Shown: one piece after another, positions 35,544 through 43,884 of the stretch | Numbering within the stretch: the stretch's first letter is position 1 | How the letters are laid out: each line of letters opens with the position of its first letter | Assembly (NCBI RefSeq): GCF_009928425.1 | Contig: NZ_JAABNS010000001.1 | Span: 1,054,001-1,118,000 of the forward strand | From: Pseudarthrobacter sp. ATCC 49987 | GTDB taxonomy: Bacteria; Actinomycetota; Actinomycetes; Actinomycetales; Micrococcaceae | Direction: 5' to 3' | Length of the DNA: 64,000 nt | Notes under the pieces: generated by a model | Seen by the model: only the letters and a program-made list of their open reading frames with translations | Database searches by the model: none | What the model was told of the DNA's origin: nothing | Program-made: the position numbers and the translations under genes

Positions 35544-36485
35544 ATGATCACGCCTGCGTCAGCCCCCAAGTCGCCCGATGGGGCGGCTGCCACCACTGTC
35601 GATCCGACGCGACCCGGGCTGCTGGGCCGGGTGTCCGCCGAAGCCGTGGGGACGTTCTTTGTGGTGATCGCCGGCCTGGGCGTTCCGCTATTCACCATTC
35701 CGCAGTCGAACCCCCTGTCGGCCGCCCTCGCCGGTGGACTGGCCGTTACCGCGGCAATGCTGGCATTCGGGTACCTCTCCGGCGGCCACTTCAACCCTGC
35801 GGTGACGGCCGGAAACGCCATTGCGGGCCGCATCCGCCCCCTCGACGCGGCGGCATATGTGGGCGCACAACTCGTGGGCGCCCTGCTCGGCGGGGTGACG
35901 CTCTTTGGCATCCTGCGCACCGTCCCCAATATCGCCGACACCAGGACGGCCTTTGACACGGTGGCCGCCGGTTTTGGTGAAAGGTCCATCATCCAGGTCC
36001 CGATGGCCGGCGTGCTGCTCATCGAGGTGCTCGGTGCCGCCCTGCTGGTGGCCGTCTACCTGGGCACCACCTCGGAGCGGAACCCCTCAAGGCTTGCGGC
36101 GCCCTTTGCCGTGGGCCTGGCCACGGCGGTGCTCCTGCAGTTCGGCCAGGCGCCCGGCAACACTCCTTTTAATCCGGCGCGCGCCACCGCCTCGGCCGTC
36201 TTCAGCAGCCCGGATGCGCTCGGCCAGTTGTGGCTCTTCTGGGTTGCACCGCTGGTGGGCGCGGCCCTCGCCGGACTCGTGTTCCGCGGTTTCGCGCTGT
36301 CGACGCCGGCCACGGTGCCGGTGCCTGCCGCTGAGGACTACGTGGACGAAGTTGACGACGTGGACGGACTTGACGCAATGGGCCAGGACCGGACGCCGGA
36401 GGGTTTGGCCGGCGCCGGACCGGTTGCCGGGAACGACGAAGCGCGCGCCTTCTTCGACGGGGAACGCGGGGAACGCGGCAAGTAG
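35544..36485 (+). CDS. MIP family channel (aquaporin-like)
   Basis: A 313-residue channel with six membrane segments and two NPA loops, at residues 84-86 (HFNPAVTAG) and 210-212 (PFNPARAT). The arginine after the second NPA, part of the selectivity filter, is present. It should pass water or small neutral solutes; glyceroporin versus water specificity cannot be read safely. An unusual acidic C-terminal tail of about 60 residues (DYVDEVDDVDGLD) follows the last helix. An AAAGGA ribosome site precedes the ATG. Confidence 0.9.
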   Translation: MITPASAPKSPDGAAATTVDPTRPGLLGRVSAEAVGTFFVVIAGLGVPLFTIPQSNPLSAALAGGLAVTAAMLAFGYLSGGHFNPAVTAGNAIAGRIRPLDAAAYVGAQLVGALLGGVTLFGILRTVPNIADTRTAFDTVAAGFGERSIIQVPMAGVLLIEVLGAALLVAVYLGTTSERNPSRLAAPFAVGLATAVLLQFGQAPGNTPFNPARATASAVFSSPDALGQLWLFWVAPLVGAALAGLVFRGFALSTPATVPVPAAEDYVDEVDDVDGLDAMGQDRTPEGLAGAGPVAGNDEARAFFDGERGERGK

Positions 36486-36537
36486 GCCGCCAGCAGCTGC
36501 GCCGGAGCGGTGGCGCAATCCTGTCGGTGGCAGCCGA

Positions 36538-36543
36538 TACCGT
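36538..36543 (+). promoter_or_regulatory. Leaderless -10 element of sbcD
   Basis: TACCGT ending 6 nt before ATG 36550. The AGGAG next to the ATG is only one base away, too close to serve as a ribosome site, which favours leaderless translation. Confidence 0.65.
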
Positions 36544-36549
36544 AGGAGC

Positions 36550-37743
36550 ATGCGGTTATTGCACACCTCGGACTGGCATTTGGGCCGGTCGTTCCACGGC
36601 GTTGGGATGCTCGATGCCCAGCGCGCCTTCATCGACCAGCTTGTGTCCTTCGTGCGGGCGGAGGCCGTCGACGTCGTCCTGATCGCCGGCGACGTCTACG
36701 ACCGCGCCCTGCCGGGGGTCGACGTCGTCCGCCTGCTCGACGACGCCCTGGTGGGCCTGACCGGTGCCGGCGCCCAGGTGGTTCTGACCAGCGGCAACCA
36801 CGACTCGGCCATCCGGCTCGGGTTCGCGTCCCGGCTGCTGGAACGCGGGGGAGTGCACCTGCGCACCCGTCTCACCGAGCTGGACCAGCCCGTGCTTTTT
36901 CCGCTCGACGCCGGACCGGACGCCGACGCCGGCGCCGGCGCCGGACCGGTGCTCGCTATCTACGGCATTCCCTGGCTGGAACCACGGCTCGTGGCCGACC
37001 AGCTCGGCGTCGACACCGCCAGCCACTTCGAGGTGACCCGGGCGGCCACGGCCCGCATCCGCGCCGATCTTGCGGCCCGGGCCGGAACCCGCACGGTCCA
37101 TTCCGTGGTCCTGGCACACACCTTCGCCAGCGGCGGGATCAGCTCCGACAGCGAACGGGACCTCAGCATCGGCGGCGTCGGCGCTGTGCCGCTGGATCTC
37201 TTCGACGGCTTTGGCTACACGGCGCTCGGCCACCTGCACGGCCGGCAGGAGCTCTCGCCGACCGTCCGCTACTCCGGCTCTCCGCTCGCCTACTCGTTCT
37301 CCGAAGCGAAGCACAAGAAGGGCAGCTGGCTCCTGGACGTCGACGCGGGCGGCATCGGCAGGGTCCGCGAAGTGCTCTGGGAGGCTCCCCGGACGCTGGC
37401 CGTGCTCCGCGGGAAGCTGGAGGAACTGCTGGTGGCCGAGGACCACGCGTGGGCCGAATCGGCCTATTGCCAGATCACCCTGACCGATGCCCAGCGCCCG
37501 GCCCAGGCCATGGAAAGGTTGCGCGCGCGGTTCCCCGACACCCTGGTGCTGGGGTTCGACCCGGAAGGTGCCGGCGCCGCCGCAAAGACCAGCTACAGCA
37601 GCAGGCTCGCAGCGGCCGAGGACGACCTCTCCGTCTGCTGCGGTTTCCTGGAGCACGTCCGCGGCCGGGCCGCCGATGACGGTGAGGCTGCTGTCTTCGC
37701 CGAAGCCCTCGAATCCGTGCGCCTGGAAGGGATTTCCCTGTGA
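36550..37743 (+). CDS. sbcD: Exonuclease subunit SbcD (Mre11-type)
   Basis: Nuclease subunit of the SbcCD complex, which cleaves DNA hairpins and processes double-strand ends. The 397-residue protein starts MRLLHTSDWHLGRSFHG and holds the phosphoesterase motifs DVVLIAGDVYDRALPG, VVLTSGNHDSAIRLGF, VVLAHTFASGG and YTALGHLHGRQ with all metal histidines and aspartates. The stop overlaps the GTG of sbcC (GTGA). Confidence 0.97.
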   Translation: MRLLHTSDWHLGRSFHGVGMLDAQRAFIDQLVSFVRAEAVDVVLIAGDVYDRALPGVDVVRLLDDALVGLTGAGAQVVLTSGNHDSAIRLGFASRLLERGGVHLRTRLTELDQPVLFPLDAGPDADAGAGAGPVLAIYGIPWLEPRLVADQLGVDTASHFEVTRAATARIRADLAARAGTRTVHSVVLAHTFASGGISSDSERDLSIGGVGAVPLDLFDGFGYTALGHLHGRQELSPTVRYSGSPLAYSFSEAKHKKGSWLLDVDAGGIGRVREVLWEAPRTLAVLRGKLEELLVAEDHAWAESAYCQITLTDAQRPAQAMERLRARFPDTLVLGFDPEGAGAAAKTSYSSRLAAAEDDLSVCCGFLEHVRGRAADDGEAAVFAEALESVRLEGISL

Positions 37744-40700
37744 GGATCCATCGTCTCGAGATCTCCGCCTTCGGGCCTTTCGCCGGCACCGAACATATCG
37801 ATTTTGACCGGCTGAGCGCGCACGGGCTGTTCCTGCTGAACGGTCCCACGGGAGCCGGCAAGACCAGCGTCCTGGACGCCATCTGCTACGCGCTCTACGG
37901 GTCGGTGCCCGGGGCGCGGCAGGACGGCAAGCGGCTGCGCAGCGACCACGCCGAGGCCGCAGCGGAGCCCCGGGTCACATGCGAATTCTCCGCCCGCGGC
38001 CGGCACTTCGAAGTCTCCCGCGCCCCCGCCTGGGACAAGCCCAGCGCCCGGGGCAAGAACGGCTTCACCGTGCAGCAGGCCAACACGCTGCTCCGCGAAC
38101 GCGTCGACGGCGAATGGATTGAGAAGTCCGGCCGGAACGACGAGGCAGGCGCCGAGATCGCCGACGTCCTCGGCATGAACCGGGAACAGTTCACCCGTGT
38201 GGTGATGCTGCCGCAGGGCGACTTCGCGGCCTTCCTGCGGTCCAAGGCCACCGACCGCCTGGAGCTGCTCCAAAGCCTCTTCGGCACCCAGCGTTTCGAG
38301 GCCGTGGAACAGGAACTCGGCCGGAAGGCGCAGGCGGCCCGCACCGAGGTCGCCAGCCTGAACGGCCAGCTGGAGCTCCTGCTCGTCCAGGCGGAGGCCG
38401 AAACCGCCGCCCTGGAGCTCGACACGGAGGGTGCGCCGGACCGGGCTGATCCTGACTCCTTCCTGACCTGGCTGGAGGCCAACGCCGCCACCGCCGCGGA
38501 GCGGCGGCGCGCCGCCGCGCTGGAGGCGGAGGTGCTGCGCTCCGACCGCTTGTCCGCCAGGGACGCCGCGACGGCGCGTGCCACCCGCCAGGCCAGGCTG
38601 GCCGCGGCCCAACGCCGGCGCTCCGAGGCTGAGGCCGCCGCGCCCACAGTCGCCGCCAAGAACAGCCAGCTGGGCCTGCACCGTGAGGCCGAAGTGCTCG
38701 GCGGGCAACTGCAGGCCGTGGACAGCGCCGGAACGGCGGAGGAAGCGGCCGCCGCCGCCATGGCCGCTGCCGTGGAAGAACTGCGCGCCGCCGCCCTCAC
38801 CGACCCCGAACTCGCCACGCTGCGGAACGGAACGGGTGACGGCGGCCCGGACTCACGGGCCGGCGGCTCCGTGGGCGGCGCCGGCCTCGGCGAAGGCTCC
38901 ACCGTCGACGCCGGCACTTTGCGGTCGGCGCTGCGCGGACTGAGCTCATTGCGTGCGGTGCTGGAGGAACGGCTTCCCGAGGAAACCAGGCTTGCCGGAC
39001 TACGGAGCCGCACCGCCCGGCTTCGCCTGGACCTGGCCCGGCTGGAAGACGACCGGACCTCCGGGGCTGCTGCCCTGACCGCCCTGCGCCTGGAATCAGA
39101 GGCCCTTCTCGCCGGACTGCGTCCGCTCGAAGAACTCGCCGCCGAAGTGCAGATGCGGACGAAGGAAGCAGCGGCCGCGGAGGAGTTACTAGTTCTGGTC
39201 CGCCGCTACGCCGAGGCCGGGACGGCCTGCGGTGCCGTTGCGGAACGCCATGGCCGCGCCCGGGAGGAGTACCAGGACCTGCGCCAGCGCTGGCTGGACC
39301 TGCGCGAGGAACGGCTGGCCAATGCTGCCGCGGAGCTCGCGTCCCAGTTGCAGCCCGGCGTCCCGTGTTCGGTGTGCGGCAGCCCTGACCATCCGGCGCC
39401 CGCCCCCGCCGCGGCTTCGGCGCTGACCGTGGCCGAGGCCGAAGAGACCGCGCAGCACGCCTGCGAGGTGGCGGAGGCCGCCCTCGTGGCGCTCGAACGC
39501 GAACTCGCCGATGCCCAGCAGGACGTCGCCGTGCTGGCGGCCCAAGGCGGCAACACGGCGCCCGACGACGCCACGCTCGAGGCCGCCCTGGCCAAAGAAC
39601 GCGCCGCGGAAGCGCACCGCGCGGCGGCGGAGCTTGCCGCCAACCGTGCACGGCAGTCCCGGTTGGACGAGGAGATCGCCGGGGCCGAGGAGGCCCAGGC
39701 GGCCGCGGCGTCCAGCATCGCCCACACCGGGTCCACCCTCACTGAAGTCCAGGAGCAGGCCGAGGCCCTGGAACTGGCCCTCGACAAACTCCGGGCGGGC
39801 CACCCGGTCCTGGCAGCCCGCATCACAGCGCTCGACGGCGCCACGGCCGTGCTGGAACGCGCCGATACGGCCCGGACCCGGGTGGAACAGGCCGCCGCAC
39901 GTTCCGCGGAAGCCCGGCACCAACTGGAGCTGGCGCTTCCTGCCGCCGGCTTCGAGTCCGCGGACGCGGCCCGGGCCGTGCTGCTTCCGGCCGCCGACGC
40001 CGCGGCACTCGAAGCTGCCGTCCGCGCCGGGCAGAACGAAGCGGCCCGGATTGAGGAGCTCTTTGCCAGCGAGGAACTTGTCCTGGCGGCGCACGAGCTC
40101 GAAACAGAAGGACCCCTCGTCGAGGACCTCATGGAACAGCTCCGCGCAGACGCTGCCGCGGCGGAACGCTCAGCCCGGGAAGCGGAACTCGCGGCCGGCC
40201 TTGCGGAAAAATCCGCGCGGACGCTCGGCGCTATCGCCGCGAACTATGCGCAGCTTGCGGAGGCAGGACGGGAACCGCGGGAACGGGCGGCACTGCTGGC
40301 CGCCGTCGCCGACGCGGCCCGCGGTGCGGGAGACAACACCTACCGCATGAGCCTGAACAGCTACGTGCTCGCCGCCCGGCTCGAACAGGTGGCCGTCGCT
40401 GCCTCGGAACGGCTCATCGGCATGAGCGACGGCCGCTACACCCTGCAGCACACCGACGCCAGGGCGGCCCGCGGGCAGAAATCCGGGCTCGGCCTGGAGG
40501 TTGTGGACCAGTGGACCGGGCAGCGCCGGGACACCGCAACGCTCTCCGGCGGTGAGTCCTTTATGGCCTCACTCGCTCTGGCTCTCGGCCTTGCGGACGT
40601 GGTGCAGCAGGAATCCGGCGGTGTCGACATTGAGACGCTGTTCGTGGACGAGGGATTCGGCAGCCTCGACGAACAGGCGCTCGAGCAGGTCATGGATGCC

Positions 40701-40844
40701 CTGGAGGGGCTTCGCGACGGCGGACGGGTGGTCGGCCTGGTGAGCCACGTGGGCGAAATGAAACAGCGCATCAGCACCCAGCTCCAGGTGGTCAAGGGAC
40801 GCAACGGTTCCACCCTGCACATCGCCGACGACGCCCAGGCCTGA
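37740..40844 (+). CDS. sbcC: Exonuclease subunit SbcC (Rad50-type SMC ATPase)
   Basis: ATPase partner of SbcD. The 1034-residue protein has an N-terminal Walker A (GPTGAGKTS, 35-43), long Ala/Glu-rich coiled coils, a central zinc hook CSVCGSPDHP near residue 542, and a C-terminal head with signature LSGGESFMASLALALGL and Walker B TLFVDEGFGSLD. All elements of the family are present. Coupled to sbcD by overlapping stop and start codons. Confidence 0.97.
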   Translation: MRIHRLEISAFGPFAGTEHIDFDRLSAHGLFLLNGPTGAGKTSVLDAICYALYGSVPGARQDGKRLRSDHAEAAAEPRVTCEFSARGRHFEVSRAPAWDKPSARGKNGFTVQQANTLLRERVDGEWIEKSGRNDEAGAEIADVLGMNREQFTRVVMLPQGDFAAFLRSKATDRLELLQSLFGTQRFEAVEQELGRKAQAARTEVASLNGQLELLLVQAEAETAALELDTEGAPDRADPDSFLTWLEANAATAAERRRAAALEAEVLRSDRLSARDAATARATRQARLAAAQRRRSEAEAAAPTVAAKNSQLGLHREAEVLGGQLQAVDSAGTAEEAAAAAMAAAVEELRAAALTDPELATLRNGTGDGGPDSRAGGSVGGAGLGEGSTVDAGTLRSALRGLSSLRAVLEERLPEETRLAGLRSRTARLRLDLARLEDDRTSGAAALTALRLESEALLAGLRPLEELAAEVQMRTKEAAAAEELLVLVRRYAEAGTACGAVAERHGRAREEYQDLRQRWLDLREERLANAAAELASQLQPGVPCSVCGSPDHPAPAPAAASALTVAEAEETAQHACEVAEAALVALERELADAQQDVAVLAAQGGNTAPDDATLEAALAKERAAEAHRAAAELAANRARQSRLDEEIAGAEEAQAAAASSIAHTGSTLTEVQEQAEALELALDKLRAGHPVLAARITALDGATAVLERADTARTRVEQAAARSAEARHQLELALPAAGFESADAARAVLLPAADAAALEAAVRAGQNEAARIEELFASEELVLAAHELETEGPLVEDLMEQLRADAAAAERSAREAELAAGLAEKSARTLGAIAANYAQLAEAGREPRERAALLAAVADAARGAGDNTYRMSLNSYVLAARLEQVAVAASERLIGMSDGRYTLQHTDARAARGQKSGLGLEVVDQWTGQRRDTATLSGGESFMASLALALGLADVVQQESGGVDIETLFVDEGFGSLDEQALEQVMDALEGLRDGGRVVGLVSHVGEMKQRISTQLQVVKGRNGSTLHIADDAQA

Positions 40845-40954
40845 CACGCGTCCGCGGGCCCGGCGACCGCCACGGCAGCCGGCCCCGCGGAGACAGCCAC
40901 AGTTGCGGATACACTTGGGGTGTTACCGGGTCGCGCGCATCGGGAGGAGGGACG

Positions 40955-41038
40955 ATGCGCACCCTTGAACGAACCCGGAATCATGACCCTTTCAACGCCT
41001 CCCCAGGCGCCCGTTTCCGCGGCGCCCCAGTTCCCTGA
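40955..41038 (+). CDS. Putative 27-codon leader ORF before the MFS gene
   Basis: ATG 40955 has the strongest ribosome site in the area (GGGAGGAGGG, 40942-40951) and opens a frame of 27 codons ending TGA at 41036-41038. It overlaps the first 56 nt of the MFS gene in another frame. It may be a leader ORF coupled to the transporter, or a sign of a frame error near the MFS start. Confidence 0.35.
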   Translation: MRTLERTRNHDPFNASPGARFRGAPVP

Positions 41039-42389
41039 CGCCCTTCCTTCCCGTCCCGGGCCCGACTCCGCGCCGGGACCCGGCACTCTGCGCGCGACGC
41101 CCCGCAGGGGCGGGCGGTACGCCCGCTTGCCGCTCCTCGCCGGACGAGGCTTTATCCCGCTCGGGCTTTTTGCCCGCCTCCCGCTCGCCATGCTCACCGT
41201 CGGGGCCCTCACCTTGGTCACCGCTGTCACCGGCTCCTATGCCGTCGGCGGCCTGTCAGCCGGCGCGGTGGGCATTGGCTCGGCGCTCGGTGCCCCCTTC
41301 CTCGGCGCGCTGGCGGACCGGCGGGGCCAACGCCCGGTGCTGGTGTTCGCCGCCGTGTTCAACACGGTCGCCGTCATCGCCCTGATCCTCGCCGCCTACC
41401 TGGTCCCGGGCGGGCCGGACCTCGCCGCCGCCGTCCCCGTCCTGGCGGCCGCTATCGTGGCCGGGGCCAGCTGCCCGCAGGTGGGGCCGCTGGCCCGGGT
41501 CCGCTGGATGGCCCTGACTTCCCGCGGCGGCCGCGAAGCCAACCCCGCGGACCTGGACACAGCACTGTCCTACGAAAGCACCGCCGACGAATTGACCTTC
41601 GTCCTGGGCCCCGCACTCGTGGGCATCCTCGCCAGCCTGATCGCACCATGGCTGCCCCTCGCCCTCGCCGCGGCCCTCACCATCACGTTCGTCCCGGCGT
41701 TTGCCGTGCACCCCACCCACCACGCAGTGGTCCGGACGCCGGCGCGGACAGCAGCCGGCGCCGCCCGGGCGAAACAGCTCCGGGCTTCCCTGTCTGCCGG
41801 ACAGCGTGCGGGCGCCTTCACCGCCGTCGCGCTTCCCGTACTGGCCATGGTCTGCATGGGAACATTCTTCGGCTCGACCCAGACCGCGCTGAGTTCCTTC
41901 TCCGCCAGCTTCGCCACCTCCGAGCTGGCCGGCCTGCTCTACGCGGTGATGGGCCTGAGCTCCGCCGCGGCGGCCCTGTCCGTGGCGTACTGGCCCCAGC
42001 GGTTCACAGCGCACGCCCGCTGGCTCGCCTGCGCGGCACTGCTGGCAGGACTTGCGCTGCTGCTGTTGCTGCCCTCGACCGCGCTTCCCATGGTCCTCGT
42101 GCTCCTGGTCCTCGGCCTGCCGGTCGGACCACTCATGGTCACGGTGTTCGCAATCGGCGGACTCGTCGCCCCGGCCGGAAAACTCGGCACGGTCATGACT
42201 GCGCTGGCGAGCGGCATCGTCGCCGGCACCGCAATCGGCTCGTCCGTGGCGGGGCAGCTGGCGCAGAACCACGGCTACTCCACCGCGTTTGTGGTGCCGG
42301 TATGGGCGGCCGCGGCGCTTTTCCTGCTCGGAACTGCAGCCGCCGCCGTGCTCCGGCAACGGAACAGGACGGCGTCAGCGGCCGCTTGA
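40983..42389 (+). CDS. MFS transporter
   Basis: A transporter of about 468 residues with 12 hydrophobic segments after a Pro-rich N-terminus of about 55 residues. The loop-2 motif GALADRRGQRPVL is present, and the first segment begins FARLPLAMLTVGALTLVTAVTGSYAV. It resembles drug/metabolite exporters of the DHA type; the substrate is unknown. The start is uncertain: ATG 40983 has no clear ribosome site, while an out-of-frame ATG at 40955 has a strong one. A TACACT hexamer at 40910-40915 is a candidate -10. Confidence 0.85.
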   Translation: MTLSTPPQAPVSAAPQFPDALPSRPGPDSAPGPGTLRATPRRGGRYARLPLLAGRGFIPLGLFARLPLAMLTVGALTLVTAVTGSYAVGGLSAGAVGIGSALGAPFLGALADRRGQRPVLVFAAVFNTVAVIALILAAYLVPGGPDLAAAVPVLAAAIVAGASCPQVGPLARVRWMALTSRGGREANPADLDTALSYESTADELTFVLGPALVGILASLIAPWLPLALAAALTITFVPAFAVHPTHHAVVRTPARTAAGAARAKQLRASLSAGQRAGAFTAVALPVLAMVCMGTFFGSTQTALSSFSASFATSELAGLLYAVMGLSSAAAALSVAYWPQRFTAHARWLACAALLAGLALLLLLPSTALPMVLVLLVLGLPVGPLMVTVFAIGGLVAPAGKLGTVMTALASGIVAGTAIGSSVAGQLAQNHGYSTAFVVPVWAAAALFLLGTAAAAVLRQRNRTASAAA

Positions 42390-42421
42390 GGGGTCCGGCG
42401 GAGGGGGAGTTGGGGTGCGCG

Positions 42422-43138
42422 TCAGCCCAGCTGGCTTTCGATGCGCCGGGCGCTAGCGGTCAGGGCAGCGGCCACTTCCTCGGGATCCTGGGCGGCGCGG
42501 ATATATACGACGGCGAGCGCCGCCGGCCGCCCGCCCGGAACCCGGATGGGGACGGCCAGGGAGGAGACGCCGGAGATGACCTCGTCGTGGCTGGCGGAAT
42601 AACCGCGGCGGCGAGCCTCGGCCGCTTCGGCCCGGTAGGGGATGCCGGGCGCGGCGGCGGCCCATTCCTGTTCTGACAGGGCCGACTGGATTGCGATGCC
42701 GGGGGCGCCGGCACTGATCGGATGCCGGGAGCCCGGATGCTGGACCACCGCGGCCCCGGTGTGCCGCGGATCCACGGTCACCAGGGTGACGCAGTCCTCG
42801 TGGTCCCAGACGGCGACGAAAGCGCTCATCGTCAGCGCATTCGCGAGCTGGGTGAGCTCGGGCAGGGCCGCCGTCTGCAGGTTCCGCGACACCCCGCGGG
42901 CGAGGACGGCGAGGCCCGGGCCGGGCTGGACCCGGCCGCGGTCGTCGCGCACCAGCAGGGAGTGGTCCTCGAGGGTGCGGAGGATGCGGTAGGCCACGGA
43001 ACGGTGCACCCCCATCGCGTCGGCGAGTTCGGCGATGGTCAGCGGGTGCTGGGCGTCGGCCAGGATTTCCAGGGCGCGGATGCCGCGCGACAACGTCTGG
43101 GACGGGGAAGCCTGGGCGCTGCCGGCGGTCGGGGTCAT
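42422..43138 (-). CDS. IclR family transcriptional regulator
   Basis: A 238-residue regulator with an N-terminal winged helix (about 18-75; TLSRGIRALEILADAQHPLTIAELADAMGVHRSVAYRILRTLEDHSLL) and a C-terminal effector domain (SAGAPGIAIQSALS, RRRGYSASHDEVISGVSSLAVPI). Members control aromatic and organic-acid catabolism. It is divergent from the flavin reductase and oxygenase genes, and the gap has IclR-type inverted repeats, so it probably controls them. The ATG is fixed by TAGGAT ending six bases before it. Confidence 0.93.
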   Translation of the reverse strand: MTPTAGSAQASPSQTLSRGIRALEILADAQHPLTIAELADAMGVHRSVAYRILRTLEDHSLLVRDDRGRVQPGPGLAVLARGVSRNLQTAALPELTQLANALTMSAFVAVWDHEDCVTLVTVDPRHTGAAVVQHPGSRHPISAGAPGIAIQSALSEQEWAAAAPGIPYRAEAAEARRRGYSASHDEVISGVSSLAVPIRVPGGRPAALAVVYIRAAQDPEEVAAALTASARRIESQLG

Positions 43139-43144
43139 GGGTCC

Positions 43145-43150
43145 ATCCTA
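43145..43150 (-). promoter_or_regulatory. Leaderless -10 element of the IclR gene
   Basis: TAGGAT on the minus strand, 6 nt before ATG 43138. Confidence 0.65.
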
Positions 43151-43189
43151 GGTGCGGGCGGCGGTGAAGCCGGGAGGCGCCGTGGGCTC

Positions 43190-43218
43190 TTGTGCTCCGC
43201 CCCTCAGTGCGCTAGCGT
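43190..43218 (+). promoter_or_regulatory. Candidate promoter of the flavin reductase-monooxygenase unit
   Basis: TTGTGC (43190-43195), 17 bp, then TAGCGT (43213-43218). The predicted start near 43225 lies inside the operator-like repeats, a layout that suits repression. Confidence 0.45.
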
Positions 43219-43251
43219 TCTATATGGGAATTATGTGTTCGATTATAGAAC
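43217..43251. promoter_or_regulatory. IclR-type operator-like inverted repeats
   Basis: GTTCTATA (43217-43224) and TATAGAAC (43244-43251) are perfect inverted arms. Nested at 43237-43251 is GTTCGATTATAGAAC, a 15-bp site close to the GTTCGAT-containing operators I recall for PcaR/PobR-type IclR regulators. It lies between the IclR gene and its likely targets. Confidence 0.6.
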
Positions 43252-43288
43252 AAAAACCGACGCCGTCGCCATCCGCAAGGGATCATTG

Positions 43289-43825
43289 ATGATTGCCAAG
43301 CCCCGCACCGAGCCCGTTCCGGTTGTTCCGGGCCGTATGTCCGGGCCCCGGTCCCACCAATTCCGCGGCAGCCTGGGCAGGTTCGCCACCGGTGTCGCGA
43401 TCGTGACGTTCGACGGCGTCACGAAGCGCCACGGCATCACCGTCAATTCCTTCACCTCGGTGTCCATGGATCCGCCGCTCGTGCTTGTCAGCATCGCCCG
43501 CGCCGCGAAGGCCCACGACGAGCTCGCCGGCCGTCCCTTCTCTGTCAACATCCTTGGTGCGGAGCAGCGGCAGCTTGCCATGCACTTCGCCGGCCGTCCC
43601 GGGCCCGAGCCGCTCTGGGCCGAGGGCGAAACAGCACCGCGGCTATCCAATGTCCTCGCCTACTTTGAATGCAAGCCCTGGGCGGCGTACGACGGCGGCG
43701 ACCACACGCTCTACATCGGCGAGGTGGTGGACTTCAACTACCGCAACGGCGATGCCCTGGCCTTCGCGAACGGCACCTTCACGACCATCCCGGAAAGCCT
43801 GCTGGGCATGGAAGACCTGCTCTGA
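43289..43825 (+). CDS. Flavin reductase of a two-component monooxygenase (HpaC-like)
   Basis: A 178-residue NAD(P)H:flavin oxidoreductase that supplies reduced FAD to the partner oxygenase. The family core is FRGSLGRFATGVAIVTFDGVTKRHGITVNSFTSVSMDPPLVLVSIARAAKAHDEL, with the late HTLYIGEVVDFNY and GD/FF motifs. The ATG at 43289 has an AAGGGA ribosome site. The oxygenase gene starts 59 nt downstream on the same strand, and both are likely under the divergent IclR regulator. Confidence 0.92.
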   Translation: MIAKPRTEPVPVVPGRMSGPRSHQFRGSLGRFATGVAIVTFDGVTKRHGITVNSFTSVSMDPPLVLVSIARAAKAHDELAGRPFSVNILGAEQRQLAMHFAGRPGPEPLWAEGETAPRLSNVLAYFECKPWAAYDGGDHTLYIGEVVDFNYRNGDALAFANGTFTTIPESLLGMEDLL

Positions 43826-43884
43826 CCCCAGCAGTCCGACTCAGGCCTTATCGGCACAGCTCAACGATGACTGGAGAAGCAGTA

